This document shows, piece after piece, positions 9,716 through 19,700 of a stretch of DNA of 64,000 nucleotides. Position 1 is the first letter of the stretch. Every line of letters starts with the position of its first letter. Source of the stretch: Comamonadaceae bacterium UBA2121 (GTDB lineage Bacteria > Pseudomonadota > Gammaproteobacteria > Burkholderiales > Burkholderiaceae_C). The notes under the pieces were generated by a model. The model was not told the DNA's origin. It worked only from the letters and a program-made list of their open reading frames with translations, and ran no database searches. The stretch is from positions 62,001 through 126,000 of the forward strand of contig DCYB01000002.1 of the NCBI GenBank assembly GCA_002331385.1, read 5' to 3'. Position numbers and translations under genes: made by a program.

Positions 9716-10077
9716 TGTCGTTTGACCTCAAGACTGACTTGCGTGTAGCCGAGCGCCTTCACCTTGTCGACCAATTCGACGAACACGGCAAGCGCAATGC
9801 TTCCGTCTGCGCGCACGACCACGTTGGTGCTCACAGCGTAGGCTTTCAGTGCCTCAGCCAGATCACTCACGGGCTCATCGTTGAGGTACAGCGCCTGATG
9901 CTGTGTCAGCGTCAGCACCAGCGGCGCAGGTTGCGCTGGCGCCGCCGCGCTGGCCTTGGCCAGATCCACCGGAATGCGCCCGTTCACGACAAAGGTCGCC
10001 GTCGTCAGCACAATCGTGAGCAGCACCAGCATCACATCGACCAAAGGCACGATGTTGATCTCGTCCATATCGTCCAT
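9712..10077 (-). CDS. exbD: Biopolymer transport protein ExbD (compact type)
   Basis: Proton-channel partner of ExbB in the TonB motor. 121 residues with one N-terminal span containing the functional Asp in INIVPLVDVMLVLLTIVL, followed by a periplasmic domain ending in LGYTQVSLEVKRQ. The length matches the short ExbD group that pairs with 140-residue ExbB proteins. Start ATG at 10077, 12 bases after the exbB stop; its stop overlaps the tonB GTG start. Confidence 0.93.
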   Translation of the reverse strand: MDDMDEINIVPLVDVMLVLLTIVLTTATFVVNGRIPVDLAKASAAAPAQPAPLVLTLTQHQALYLNDEPVSDLAEALKAYAVSTNVVVRADGSIALAVFVELVDKVKALGYTQVSLEVKRQ

Positions 10078-10089
10078 GGCGTGCCTTCC

Positions 10090-10512
10090 TCAACTGCCGT
10101 GCGCTTCGTCGAAGTCGGTCAATCGTGCGCGCACATGCTGGCGCAGCCAGTTGTTGAGCATCACGCAGGGAATGGCCACGGCGATGCCCGCGGCCGTTGC
10201 CTTGAGCGCCAGTGCCAGTCCGGTCATGATGGATTTCACATCCATCTGGCCCGAAGCGCCCAGCGATTCAAAGGTCAGCATGATCCCCAGCACCGTGCCC
10301 AGCAGTCCGATAAAAGGCGAATTGGCCGCCACCGTGCCGATGATGTTGAGCCTGCGCGTTAGATCGTTTTCCAGTCGGGCGCGGCTGGTGTAGCCGACTG
10401 CCTTCACCAGGCCGTAAAACCGACGACGCTCTAGCGCGACGGCCACGGCGGCCACACTCAGCAGTCCCAGCAGACCGAACACGGCATATTCAACGAGAGT
10501 CTTGATGTCCAT
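10090..10512 (-). CDS. exbB: MotA/TolQ/ExbB proton channel family protein (compact ExbB)
   Basis: Forms the proton channel energising TonB. 140 residues, far shorter than classical ExbB (about 240) but typical of the compact group. Three spans: VEYAVFGLLGLLSVAAVAVA, IIGTVAANSPFIGLLGTVLG and KATAAGIAVAIPCVMLNNWL. The second carries the conserved APFIGLLGTV-like motif (here NSPFIGLLGTVLGIML) and the third the family's Thr/Gly pattern. It lies 15 bases downstream of the receptor gene and is not a truncation. Confidence 0.92.
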   Translation of the reverse strand: MDIKTLVEYAVFGLLGLLSVAAVAVALERRRFYGLVKAVGYTSRARLENDLTRRLNIIGTVAANSPFIGLLGTVLGIMLTFESLGASGQMDVKSIMTGLALALKATAAGIAVAIPCVMLNNWLRQHVRARLTDFDEAHGS

Positions 10513-10527
10513 GAAAAGACTCCCAGG

Positions 10528-12891
10528 TCAGAACCGCAATGCCAGTCCGACACGCCATACGCGCCCAGGATTGACGGTGATCGCCACGTCTTCGCCGCTG
10601 TAGATGCCGTCATACTGCTTGCCGGTGCCGTAGCTTTGGGAGTCGTTAGTGCCCCGCGCAATGGTGTGATAGCGACGATTGAAAGCGTTGTCTACGCGGA
10701 TGAAGGCCGTCAGGCGCGCATCACCTCCAAGCGAAGGCATCTTGCGCGCGTAGTCCACGCCCAGATTGACCAGGGTCCGACCCTTCCACTTCAAATGGTT
10801 GATTTCATCGGCGAACGAAGTCGCCTTGTAATCCAGTTCGCCACTCAGTCGCCAGTGCGCATCAGGACGCCAGCTCGTGCGCAGGTTCAGCACATGCGGC
10901 GGCGTGCGCGGCACCTTGTTGCCTGTGTTGTTGTACTCGACCAGCTTGTAGCAACTGCTCCAGTCCGGATGGGGATTGCCCGCGGGACAGGGACGCCCAT
11001 AGGCGCTGCCGAGCACCTGCAGGAACTTGTCATAGCGCGTGTAATACGAATCGAGCCAGGTGTAGGCAATGTCCCAATCCCACGCCGACGAGAACGCGCC
11101 CTTGAGCGCCAACTCCAGCCCACGCGAGCGGGCTCCGCCAATGTTCTCGTAGCGCGACGAAGAACCCACGCCGCCATATTGCCCGTTGGTGTCCAGGATG
11201 AAGTCCTTGCGGTCGATCTGGAACACCGTGGCCTGGATCGAGGCGTCCTGCTCCATCAGCATGAACGCGCGGCGCACGCCGAACTCGTAGTTGACTGCGC
11301 GCTCGGAGCGCAGGTTCGGGTTGCTCTCGACGCTGCCGTGCAAGCTATCGCTGCCGCGATACAACTGATCGACCGTGGGCACGCGGAATCCCGTGGAAAC
11401 GTTGGCAAACAACGTCGTGTCCTTCAGTCCCGACCATGCGCCCCCAAGCCGGAAGCTGTTGACCCGGAACTGCCGACCCGCGTAATCCAGGTCCTTGGCT
11501 TGCGCGGACACAGGGTTGTCGACGTAATCCAGCTTGATGCGGTCATGTCGGGCGTTGGCCGTGAGCTCCCAATCTTTCGCTGGTTCCCACTTGATCTCGC
11601 CATAAATCGCCTCGACGTTCTCGCGCGTGCGGTCATCGGCCAGCACCGTGCCTTCCTGCACCACTTCACGGCTGCGCAAATCCCGCATATAGCTGGTCTT
11701 GGCGGTGTCATGACCCCGGTACTCGTTGCGCTTGATCTCGCCGCCGATCATGAAGCCCATCGGGCCCCACACGTCGCGAAACTCGGCTTTCGCGCCACGC
11801 TGCTTTTGCCGGTAGTCGTTGAAGGTGTTGTAGGCGTTCACGTCTTCCACCGTCTCGCCAGTGGCCGACAAGCGCTGCGGCCCGGACCAGAACTGGGTGT
11901 GGTCCTCGAACTGGTACACGTTTGCCAGCACGTTGGCGGTGTCGGTAAAGTCGTGCGAGTACGTCAGGTTCAGGCGCTGCAAATCCACATCGAAGTGGCG
12001 CGCGTAGTCCCGCCCCTCGGTGCCCTTGGTATCGAGCCGTGCCTGGGTTTCGCCCGTGACGGTGCCGTGCTTGTCGCGAAAGCGGCTCTCCTTCTCAAAC
12101 CCGAAAGTGAGCGTGGAGCGATCGGTGGGCAGCCACTGTACGTTGCCGGTCAGGGCGTCGGCCTTGTAGTTGGACTGGAAGTGCCAGCCGTCGGACTTGC
12201 GCTGCGACACCTGCACGTGCGCGGACCAGCGATCGCCCGCTCCGCCGACACGCGCCAAGTGCCTCTCGTAGCCAAACGAGCCGCGATCCGCCTCCACCAC
12301 AACGCCTTTATTGGTTGCGCCGCGTTTGGTGGTGATGATGATCGCACCCGAAAGCGCATCTTCGCCAAACAGATAGGAAGCACCGCCCTTGATGACCTTG
12401 ATGCTCTCGATATTGTCCAGGTCAATATTGACCTTGCCCGTGCGCTCGAACACCGGCACACCATCGATCACGATGGCCACGCCCGGCTTTTCACCGTGGT
12501 AGCGCTGGTTATCGACTCCACGCAATTTGATCTTGAGCTCATCACCACTGGACGTCTCAACCGTGACGCCCGGAATCGCACTCAGCACATCGGCCAGGTT
12601 CTCTACGTGCTGCGACTCGATGTCCTTGCCCGAAATCACTGTCGTACTGGTGGGTGAGCGGGAGTCGTCGCCAAAGCGATCATCAATGGTCGATCCCGTC
12701 ACCGTCACCTGGTGCAGGGTCTGGACCGGAGCAGTCGCATCCGAAGTTTGGGCCTGAGCGTGTGTCAGGCATGCAGCTGCCACCGCTGCCGCGATGAGGG
12801 AGGGGTTCAAGATAATTCGCACGGTCTGATTCCCGAAGCCGGCAAGCGGGATTGAGGGCAGCGTATTTGCGTCAGCCCCCTGGAAGCCCAT
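10528..12891 (-). CDS. TonB-dependent outer membrane receptor
   Basis: Gated 22-strand outer-membrane transporter, up to 787 residues. Signal peptide (IILNPSLIAAAVAAACLTHA), a TonB-box-like TLHQVTVTGS, a plug domain (about 60-190: TVISGKDIESQHVENLADVL, IPGVTVET, VAIVIDGVPVFER, IKVIKGGASYLFGEDALSG), and a beta-barrel ending in the terminal Phe (RVGLALRF). The plug style is that of siderophore, heme, cobalamin or metal receptors; the ligand cannot be read off. The ATG at 12891 puts 23 residues before the signal core, so GTG at 12822 is a credible alternative start. First large gene of the exbBD-tonB-activator operon. Confidence 0.92.
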   Translation of the reverse strand: MGFQGADANTLPSIPLAGFGNQTVRIILNPSLIAAAVAAACLTHAQAQTSDATAPVQTLHQVTVTGSTIDDRFGDDSRSPTSTTVISGKDIESQHVENLADVLSAIPGVTVETSSGDELKIKLRGVDNQRYHGEKPGVAIVIDGVPVFERTGKVNIDLDNIESIKVIKGGASYLFGEDALSGAIIITTKRGATNKGVVVEADRGSFGYERHLARVGGAGDRWSAHVQVSQRKSDGWHFQSNYKADALTGNVQWLPTDRSTLTFGFEKESRFRDKHGTVTGETQARLDTKGTEGRDYARHFDVDLQRLNLTYSHDFTDTANVLANVYQFEDHTQFWSGPQRLSATGETVEDVNAYNTFNDYRQKQRGAKAEFRDVWGPMGFMIGGEIKRNEYRGHDTAKTSYMRDLRSREVVQEGTVLADDRTRENVEAIYGEIKWEPAKDWELTANARHDRIKLDYVDNPVSAQAKDLDYAGRQFRVNSFRLGGAWSGLKDTTLFANVSTGFRVPTVDQLYRGSDSLHGSVESNPNLRSERAVNYEFGVRRAFMLMEQDASIQATVFQIDRKDFILDTNGQYGGVGSSSRYENIGGARSRGLELALKGAFSSAWDWDIAYTWLDSYYTRYDKFLQVLGSAYGRPCPAGNPHPDWSSCYKLVEYNNTGNKVPRTPPHVLNLRTSWRPDAHWRLSGELDYKATSFADEINHLKWKGRTLVNLGVDYARKMPSLGGDARLTAFIRVDNAFNRRYHTIARGTNDSQSYGTGKQYDGIYSGEDVAITVNPGRVWRVGLALRF

Positions 12892-12985
12892 GCCGAAATT
12901 GCGTGACGGAACGTGCGAATCCAGCCACTGGCTCGCACAGCGCCACTCCGACGGCCCGCGCCGAAGGGGTGAACCCGCCGGTCAA

Positions 12986-13414
12986 TCAGGCCAACAAGAC
13001 GGAGGAATCAGAAACGGGCGGCCCGCGAGGCGCAGTCCAGCGCACCTCGCGCGTCGGCAAGGTGGTGGCGTCGGGGAGAACAGGCAGAGTGAGCGCCTGC
13101 AGAGGAACGAACTCGGGCGCTGCGACATGCACGTCGTGCGCCAGATCGGCAACAAACACGCACAGCGGGCAGCGATCGACGCCGTCGAGCCCTTGCGGCT
13201 CGGCATCGGTCTCTGACGGCGACGCATTGGCGTTCCCAAAGTCGATCTGCACCCACTGCATTCCGAAGGTGGTACACAGCTCAACCCAGGTGCTTGACTT
13301 CTCCGACGCACTCAGCGAACGCGACACGGTCGGCGCCAATGCCGCCAACATCATCACGATGCTGCAAAGCAGGGCAAACCAGCGACGCGTAGCGCGCATG
13401 CGAAGGGAGTTCAT
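12986..13414 (-). CDS. DUF2946-like small secreted protein
   Basis: 142 residues from ATG 13414; the frame stays open to 13504 without a convincing upstream start. N-terminal signal or anchor (RRWFALLCSIVMMLAALAPT), a central FGMQWVQIDFG segment, and a C-terminal CPLCVFVADLAH motif followed by Pro-rich sequence. DUF2946-type proteins share this signal-plus-CPxC layout and often sit beside TonB receptors or copper genes, so metal binding by the CPLC pair is plausible. It is the first gene of the minus-strand operon, 94 bases before the receptor start. Assignment is by architecture only. Confidence 0.65.
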   Translation of the reverse strand: MNSLRMRATRRWFALLCSIVMMLAALAPTVSRSLSASEKSSTWVELCTTFGMQWVQIDFGNANASPSETDAEPQGLDGVDRCPLCVFVADLAHDVHVAAPEFVPLQALTLPVLPDATTLPTREVRWTAPRGPPVSDSSVLLA

Positions 13415-13731
13415 AGCGATTCGACTATAAAACGCGCGCCTCTTATTGAGACCGAAGTTGCACCCCGATTCGCTTGTCCCTTGATCCGGCACATACTGCC
13501 TCACTCACAGCCGCCGTGACTTTCGGAGATTTCCTCGCAGACAGAGGCCAAAGGGATCTGATCCAGACGAACCGTGCTCTTTGCATCCGTATCCCCGGCG
13601 CGGTCATCAGCGCGAAGCAGGACTTAGTTGACAGCTATCTGCAAAATTCCATAACGTAACGCGATCGCTCCCGCATTTGCAATCTGGTTCATGTGAAAGC
13701 GTGAGCCCTGAAACCCAGTGTGATTCACTGA
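13415..13731. other. Non-coding region with the probable promoter of the TonB/activator operon
   Basis: 317 bases with no convincing gene. On the minus strand it should contain the promoter for the operon starting at 13414; no Fur box or riboswitch could be recognised. The rest lies beyond the 3' end of the broken acyl-CoA synthetase gene. Confidence 0.5.
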
Positions 13732-14473
13732 TCAACCAGTCTGCTCCGCCAACAAGATGCGCAATTCACGTTTGAGAACCTTGCCTGATGGATTGCGTGG
13801 CAGCGCTTCCAGGAGTACCAGTTTCTTCGGCGTCTTGAAGCCACCCAGCTTGCCGTTGCAATGCGCTCGCAGATGTTGCAGCGTCAGGGACTCGCCTGGT
13901 TTGAGGACTACGGCTGCTGTCACACACTCACCCCATTGGGGGTCGGGCACGCCAATGGCGGCGACTTCGGCGACCTGCGGAAGCTCATAGATCACCCGTT
14001 CGACCTCGGATGACGCTATGTTTTCACCGCCACTGATGATCATGTTTTTCTTGCGGTCAGTGAGGAAAAGAAAACCTTCGGAGTCGATGTAACCTACATC
14101 TCCCGTGCGGAACCAACCGTTGACAAAACTGGCACTGGTTTTGGCTTCGTCGTGCCAGTAGCCGTTCGTGACTTTGGGACCTCGTACGCAAACTTCGCCC
14201 TGCTGCCCGGATGACAGGGTCCTGCCTTCATCATCCATGATGGCCAATTCCACATGACGCACGCTGCGCATCGAATTCGCGCTCGACCACCAGGGCACCA
14301 CCGCTCATCCAGACAGCCACTCCCGGCAGGTCGTAAGCGCCGACGTGGTAGAGCGGCCCAACCACGAGCAGTTTGTCCTGCTTGTTAAGGTTTAAGGTGG
14401 TGATGTGGTCCAGGCACTTCCAAGCCATGTTTCCATAGCAGGCGCGTTTACGAACTTCAACGAAATCCATCAT
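13732..14473 (-). pseudogene. Broken AMP-dependent acyl-CoA synthetase
   Basis: Two adjacent frames encode parts of one acyl-activating enzyme. Upstream part (14231-14473): NLNKQDKLLVVGPLYHVGAY ... LVVEREFDA, the middle of the N-terminal domain. Downstream part (13732 to about 14275, a different frame): HVELAIMDDEGR, GEVCVRGPKVTNGYWHDE, WFRTGDVGYIDSEGFLFLTD, and the C-terminal lysine region PRNPSGKVLKRELR. In intact enzymes roughly 90-110 residues separate REFDA from the second segment; here they abut near 14275 with a frame change. About 150 N-terminal residues are also missing, because the divergent regulator gene begins just beyond. It is therefore deleted twice and not functional. The A8/A10 motifs are intact, so decay looks recent. 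Confidence 0.88.
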
Positions 14474-14543
14474 CGGTCGGTTGAATCTGTCGTGGAATCA
14501 GGAACGCTACCCTCCAATAGAATTGAGCAACTCATTCGATCCC

Positions 14544-15215
14544 ATGCCCATGATTTCCACTAGAACCGAGTCACGCACTGCAAATCTTCGAGAGACTGTA
14601 GTGGAGCGTATCCGCTCAGAAATTCTCTCAGGCAGGACGCCAGCAGGTACTGTGTACTCGGTACCCGCTTTATCCACTGAACTGGGAATGTCTACGACGC
14701 CCGTACGCGAGGCCTTGCTGGAGCTCTGTCGGAACGGATTGCTCTCGCCCTTGCGTAACCGTGGCTTTCGTGTGGAAGGGATGTCTCTGAGCGCTTTGGA
14801 TCAACTGTTCGAGATGCGTAATCTCATCGAGCGCTTTGCCATGGAGTCGCTGGCCAGACTCGGGCTTCAGGATCCTGTGCCCGCGCGCGCCATGGCGGAT
14901 GAGGTCGCCAGGGCAGTCGAAAACGGAGATATTCAGGCCTATATTGCTGCAGACCGTGCGTTTCACGAAATTCTTGTTTCGCAGTTGAGCAATCCATTAC
15001 TGACGAAATTGGTGCTGCAGTTGCGCGACGACATGCGTCTCTTTGGTATTGATTCGGAAGAAGGCCTCAAGCGTCAGCAAGCTTCTGTGAAAGAGCACTA
15101 TCAAATGATTGATCTTGCGATCCGGCAGGATGTGCAAGCCAGCGGGGAGCTCATCAGCCGACACATCCTGGCCTGGAAACCGTTGTTCAGGGCATCGCTC
15201 GCGCAGATGGCCTGA
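14544..15215 (+). CDS. GntR family transcriptional regulator, FadR/FCD subfamily
   Basis: DNA-binding repressor or activator responding to a small carboxylate. 223 residues from ATG 14544; alternative starts are ATG 14550 and, further upstream, 14481. The N-terminal winged helix (about 10-75) shows ERIRSEILSGRTPAGTVYSV, ALSTELGMSTTPVREALLEL and LLSPLRNRGFRV. The C-terminal helical FCD domain (about 85-215) includes the metal/ligand-site pattern DRAFHEILV and a late HYQMIDLAIRQD. Divergent from the broken acyl-CoA synthetase and convergent with the AtoE-like transporter; it probably controls that catabolic set. Confidence 0.92.
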   Translation: MPMISTRTESRTANLRETVVERIRSEILSGRTPAGTVYSVPALSTELGMSTTPVREALLELCRNGLLSPLRNRGFRVEGMSLSALDQLFEMRNLIERFAMESLARLGLQDPVPARAMADEVARAVENGDIQAYIAADRAFHEILVSQLSNPLLTKLVLQLRDDMRLFGIDSEEGLKRQQASVKEHYQMIDLAIRQDVQASGELISRHILAWKPLFRASLAQMA

Positions 15216-15240
15216 ACATCCTGTGCACCCCGGGCCGCGC

Positions 15241-16698
15241 TCACTGTCCGGGAATCACGGGCGGGGTGTAGGTGAAGGTCATCATCAACAGCGCTGCCGC
15301 AATGAAGACAATCGGTGTGTGAATGATGAACTGCACTGCGGTGTAACCTACCAGATCCTTGGATTTGAGTTTGAGGATACCCAGCAGCGGCAACATCCAG
15401 AATGGGTTGATGAAGTTCGGAAGGGTTTCGGCAATGTTGTACACCATCACGGTCCAACCCAAGTGAGCCTGCAAATGGTTCGCCGCGGTCATGATGTACG
15501 GTGCCTCGATGATCCACTTGCCACCCGCTGAGGGGATGAAGAAGCCCAAAAAGGCAGAGTAGACCGACACCAACAACGAAAATACGCCAGAGTCGTGCGC
15601 CAGGCTCACAAAGACATGCGCAATTTCGTCCGAGAGCGTCACGCCATGCGCGTCGATCACCTTGGTCAGCATGTATCCGATGCCGCCATAGAACGGAAAT
15701 TGCAGAAGCACGCCGCCGACGCTGGGCATCGCCTTCACGAAGCTTTCCAGAAAGCTGCGCGGGCGCCAGTGCAACAAAAGGCCAAGCAACAGGAAAACGA
15801 AGTTGTAGGTATTCAACTGCGACATCGTGATGAGCGGATTGCCGGTGCGAAACGCGTTCCACAGCCAACCTGCCGCCAGCAACACCACCACGATTGTCAG
15901 AATCGGACTGAACTCGAGAAAGTCGCCTGGACGTTGGCGCTTCGCTTGCGCCAATTGGTCATTGTTCAGGTCCACCCCCAGATCTTCCGCAGTACGGGTG
16001 GCGCTCGGGCTTGGTGCCGAGACATAGCAGATCACCGCCGACATGACCGTGACCAGCACAATCACAACCAGGTTCTGCCAGGTCAGAATCGTCTGGTCAA
16101 AGCCGATGACACCCGTAATGGGCATCAGCGACGTGGGAATACTCGCAGGTGTCGCCTGCAACTGAGCGGCTGAGGAGCTCATCCCCAACGTAAAGCCACA
16201 TCCCAGCCCCAGATAAGCCGCTGCACCTGCGGCTCGATAGTCCAGACCCAGAGACTTGCGGCGCGCCATCTCGCGTACCAACAAGCCGCAGAAGATCAGA
16301 CTGAGACCCCAATTGATGAGTGACAGCAGAATACTCAGAACGCCCACAAAGACCACCGCTCCTTTCGGTGTTTGCGGGATCTGTGCGACACGCCGCAACA
16401 GTGTCGCGATCGGAGGAGACATCGCCAACACGTAGCCCGTCACAGCCACCATCGCCATCTGCATGGTGAAGGGAATCAGGCTCCAGAAGCCATCGCCAAA
16501 CGCCTTGCTGGTGGCTACCGCATCGCCACTGTGCAAAAACGCCCCCAGGCCGACAATGGCGCAGGCAACGACGACAAAGACATAAGCGTCTGGAAACCAC
16601 TTTTCCGCCCACGCAACGATGGTTTGGGAGAAGCGCTCCATCAGGGGCGGATTGTTTGAACCTGGATCGTTGGCTGATCGCATGTTGGAGCTTGTCAT
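15241..16698 (-). CDS. AtoE-like short-chain fatty acid / carboxylate transporter
   Basis: Polytopic inner-membrane permease of the AtoE family (TIGR00366 type), 485 residues with about twelve hydrophobic spans. Signatures include FGDGFWSLIPFTMQMAMV, SLINWGLSLIFCGLLV, QFPFYGGIGYMLTK, FFIPSAGGKWIIEAPYI and ETLPNFINPFWMLPLLGI. The FFIPSAGGKW loop corresponds to the substrate-region loop of the family (SGGG in others). It lies 54 bases downstream of the molybdopterin oxidoreductase gene in the same direction, so the two are probably one transcript. A second AtoE-like gene lies at 42305-43642. Confidence 0.9.
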   Translation of the reverse strand: MTSSNMRSANDPGSNNPPLMERFSQTIVAWAEKWFPDAYVFVVVACAIVGLGAFLHSGDAVATSKAFGDGFWSLIPFTMQMAMVAVTGYVLAMSPPIATLLRRVAQIPQTPKGAVVFVGVLSILLSLINWGLSLIFCGLLVREMARRKSLGLDYRAAGAAAYLGLGCGFTLGMSSSAAQLQATPASIPTSLMPITGVIGFDQTILTWQNLVVIVLVTVMSAVICYVSAPSPSATRTAEDLGVDLNNDQLAQAKRQRPGDFLEFSPILTIVVVLLAAGWLWNAFRTGNPLITMSQLNTYNFVFLLLGLLLHWRPRSFLESFVKAMPSVGGVLLQFPFYGGIGYMLTKVIDAHGVTLSDEIAHVFVSLAHDSGVFSLLVSVYSAFLGFFIPSAGGKWIIEAPYIMTAANHLQAHLGWTVMVYNIAETLPNFINPFWMLPLLGILKLKSKDLVGYTAVQFIIHTPIVFIAAALLMMTFTYTPPVIPGQ

Positions 16699-16752
16699 GA
16701 CATACCTCGGGTGGAGCGTGGGGGAATGGTGGTGTACGAATGGGGCAGCGCA

Positions 16753-19700
16753 CTATTTGCGAAGTACGACCGGCGTCAACGGAATCGACATGCAGGTGAG
16801 GCAGGTATCTGACGGGCCGTCCCACTTGTTCAGATGCGCCACCTTGCCTTCGACCACCGTCACCAGGCAGCTTTCGCATTGCCCAACGCGGCAGCCGCTA
16901 GGCATGGAAATCTCTGCACGTTCTGCAGCATCGAGAAGAGTCCCCATGCTGGGAGTCCATTCAAATGACTCGTCGGTATTCGCAATGCAGACCGTTTGCG
17001 GCTGCAGGGTCTTGGGGATCTGGACTTCGGCGAAAAATGTTTCTTCAAAGATGTTGAAGTTGTGCAAGCCCTTGTCGATCAACGCCTCTCGCATGGCGTT
17101 GAGAAAGCCTGGCGATCCGCAAAGGTAGGCCAGCGGCTGTCGCTCGAGCAACGGCGCATCCACCATCGAAAAGTCAGGTGTCCCGGGACCGTATACGAAG
17201 TCAATTGTCACGGTGCCAATGGCTGCGGCCAATTCCGTGAGCTCCTGCGCAAACGGGTATGGAGCATCCGGCCTGACGGAGTACACCAGGCTCACAGGTG
17301 GAGTAGACAAGCCTGCTTCGCGCAACTGCCACAGCGCGCGGAGGTATCCGAGAAATGGCGTGATGCCAATACCACCCGCAACCAGAAGTATGGGGCGCGA
17401 GGTATCCGTGGGGATGTTGTATGCCCCCGTGGGCTGCGACAGGCATACCAGTGAGCCGACAGACAAGCCATGAAGATGCGATGACATGCGCCCATCGGGC
17501 TGGTTGCTGGTGCGTGCGAGCCTGACTGCAATCGACAGTCGCTCCGGTTTCTGATTGGGGCCCACAAGGGAGTAAGCGCGGCGCACATCTATATCGTCCG
17601 TCGATACGATCACGTGCTGACCGGCAAGAAAATCAGGCAGCGCCTTGCCATCGACAGGAACAAAATCGAACTGCTCGATATCCTCTGCCGCGCGACGCTT
17701 GGCGGCAATGCGGAATGTCCGCGTACCCGACCAGCTTCCTTGATTCGCTTCCGCATCTGCTTCAATGCGGCAGATCGTCGCGCGCAGCGGGACCGAGCCG
17801 CTCACCGGATCACGGTGCTCATCGCTCAAGACACCATTGATGCTGGCGTTGTTGCGATCCAGGACTCGCACCGACGTTCGTCCGAGTGGCTCACAGCCCT
17901 GCCACCAGCCAAACTCCGCAATGGCCACGCGGTTGTCTAGCGTTTTGGAGATCTGTACCTTTTGCCGTACCGAGCCCTTGGGCGTCACCACCCTGACCCA
18001 TTCACCTTCGTGCACGCCGATAGCAGATGCATGATCCACCCCGATCATCACCTGCGGCTCGGGCGACTTGCGGCGCAGAGATGCCACATGGCGAAGCGAC
18101 GAATGGATGAACCAGCCATTCTTGGCTGTGGTGAGTACGATCGGATACTCATCTGATGTGCCCGGGTGCTCCGCCGACTCCACAAAGGTCGGCAACGCGG
18201 GCTGATCGATATCGAGCAGCGCTTCGGAATAGATTTCCACCAACCCGCTTGGTGTGCGAAACCCGATGACGCTACCGTCCGCATTGGTCTGGGCAAACTT
18301 CTGGCGCGATGTCGGCTGAGGAAAACGGATCCCCTCGGGGCGCTTGCGCAGATCATCCACAGTGATACCCAACGGCCCGAGTTGGTGGTTCCAGCCAGCT
18401 TCAATATCCCCACCAAACATGTTGTCGGCCATGCCCATGCGTCTGGCCAAATCCATGACGATTGCATAATCGGCGCGGGTTTCACCTAGCGGATCGACCA
18501 TCTTCTGGCGCAGTTGGACATGTTCCACTGCTTCCTGTGAAATCTCGAATCCGCATCTGAGCGCTTCCCGCTCCCACGGGAGACTGGCTGGCAACACGAT
18601 GTCCGCGCTCTGTGCCGTTGGATTCATGAACATGTCCACATGCACATGGAAATCAAGCGCCTGCAACATGCGTTGATTGCGTTCGGAGTCAGCTTGCGTG
18701 ACAACCAGATTGGTGCCGAAGCTGAACAAAGTCCGCACCGGATAGGGATCCGCATCGAACACGGCACGGCACAAATCGCGCGAGGTGATCCAACCGAGAG
18801 CCGGCGGGCCGAGCGGAAGCTCGTCCAGTCCCAATGCCTTTTTTTGCTGCTCCAACGGCAGGAGGCTTTGGTAATCGTTGACCAAACGATAGGGTGGCGC
18901 ACTGGTCCACAGATTACCGCCCTCCTTGTCGCAGGCTCCAGCCAGCGCATAGAGGGTTGCAATGGCTCGCTCCGTCTGCGTTGCATTGGTGTGTTGACCT
19001 ACTCCGGTCCAGGAGTGATATGCCAGCTTCGGGGCGTGCATGAACAACGCGTTAAATGCATGTACCTTCTCAGAAGCGACCCAGGTGATATCCGCCACAT
19101 GCTCTTCTGTGAAAGGCGCAACATGCCGCTTGAGCAAGGAAAGTACCGTGGCATAGCGGCGATGCCGACCTGCTGCATCGGTGAATTCGCCTTCAGCGAA
19201 CAACTGGCATGCGTCAGGCGCATGAGCGTCTGGCGCGCTGAGAGCACGACGTGCGAACACCCTGCCGTGGGCGTCGCATGCCAGGAAATCATCGGCCGAT
19301 GCCGTCGTATCCAGCTCGTTCGCACGCAGTAAGCGCTCGGACTCCATATCGACGAGCAATGGCCCGTTCGTCCATTGACCCACGAAGCGGGCATCGAAGC
19401 TATCGGTCTCCAGCAGGTGTCGAATGGCTCCCAACGCCAGAGCACCATCCGCCCCAGGACGTACAGGCACCCATAAGTCGGCCTGTTGGCCCGATCCATC
19501 CTGTTTGGGATCAACCACCACGACCTTGGCGCCGCGTTGGCGCGCTGCACCCACGCGTGTCGCCTGAGCGAGCCAAGTGCGCGCCGGGTTGTGCCCCCAG
19601 AGCAAAACCGTGTCCGCGTGCTCCAGATCTGGTACGCCGATGCCCCTGCCAAAGGTCAATGCATGGGCGTAGTCCTTGTGCCAGCCACACACCTCCACGG

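Noticed and set aside
10090..10512. Truncated ExbB
   Set aside because: All three membrane spans are present and the length fits the compact ExbB group that pairs with 121-residue ExbD.
10636..12657. 673-codon open frame on the plus strand opposite the TonB receptor
   Set aside because: No domain recognisable and it mirrors the receptor codons; antisense artefact.
12892..12985. Cobalamin riboswitch ahead of the TonB receptor
   Set aside because: The 94-base leader was checked for the conserved B12-box layout; only scattered resemblance and no AGYCMGGAGACCTGCC-like core.
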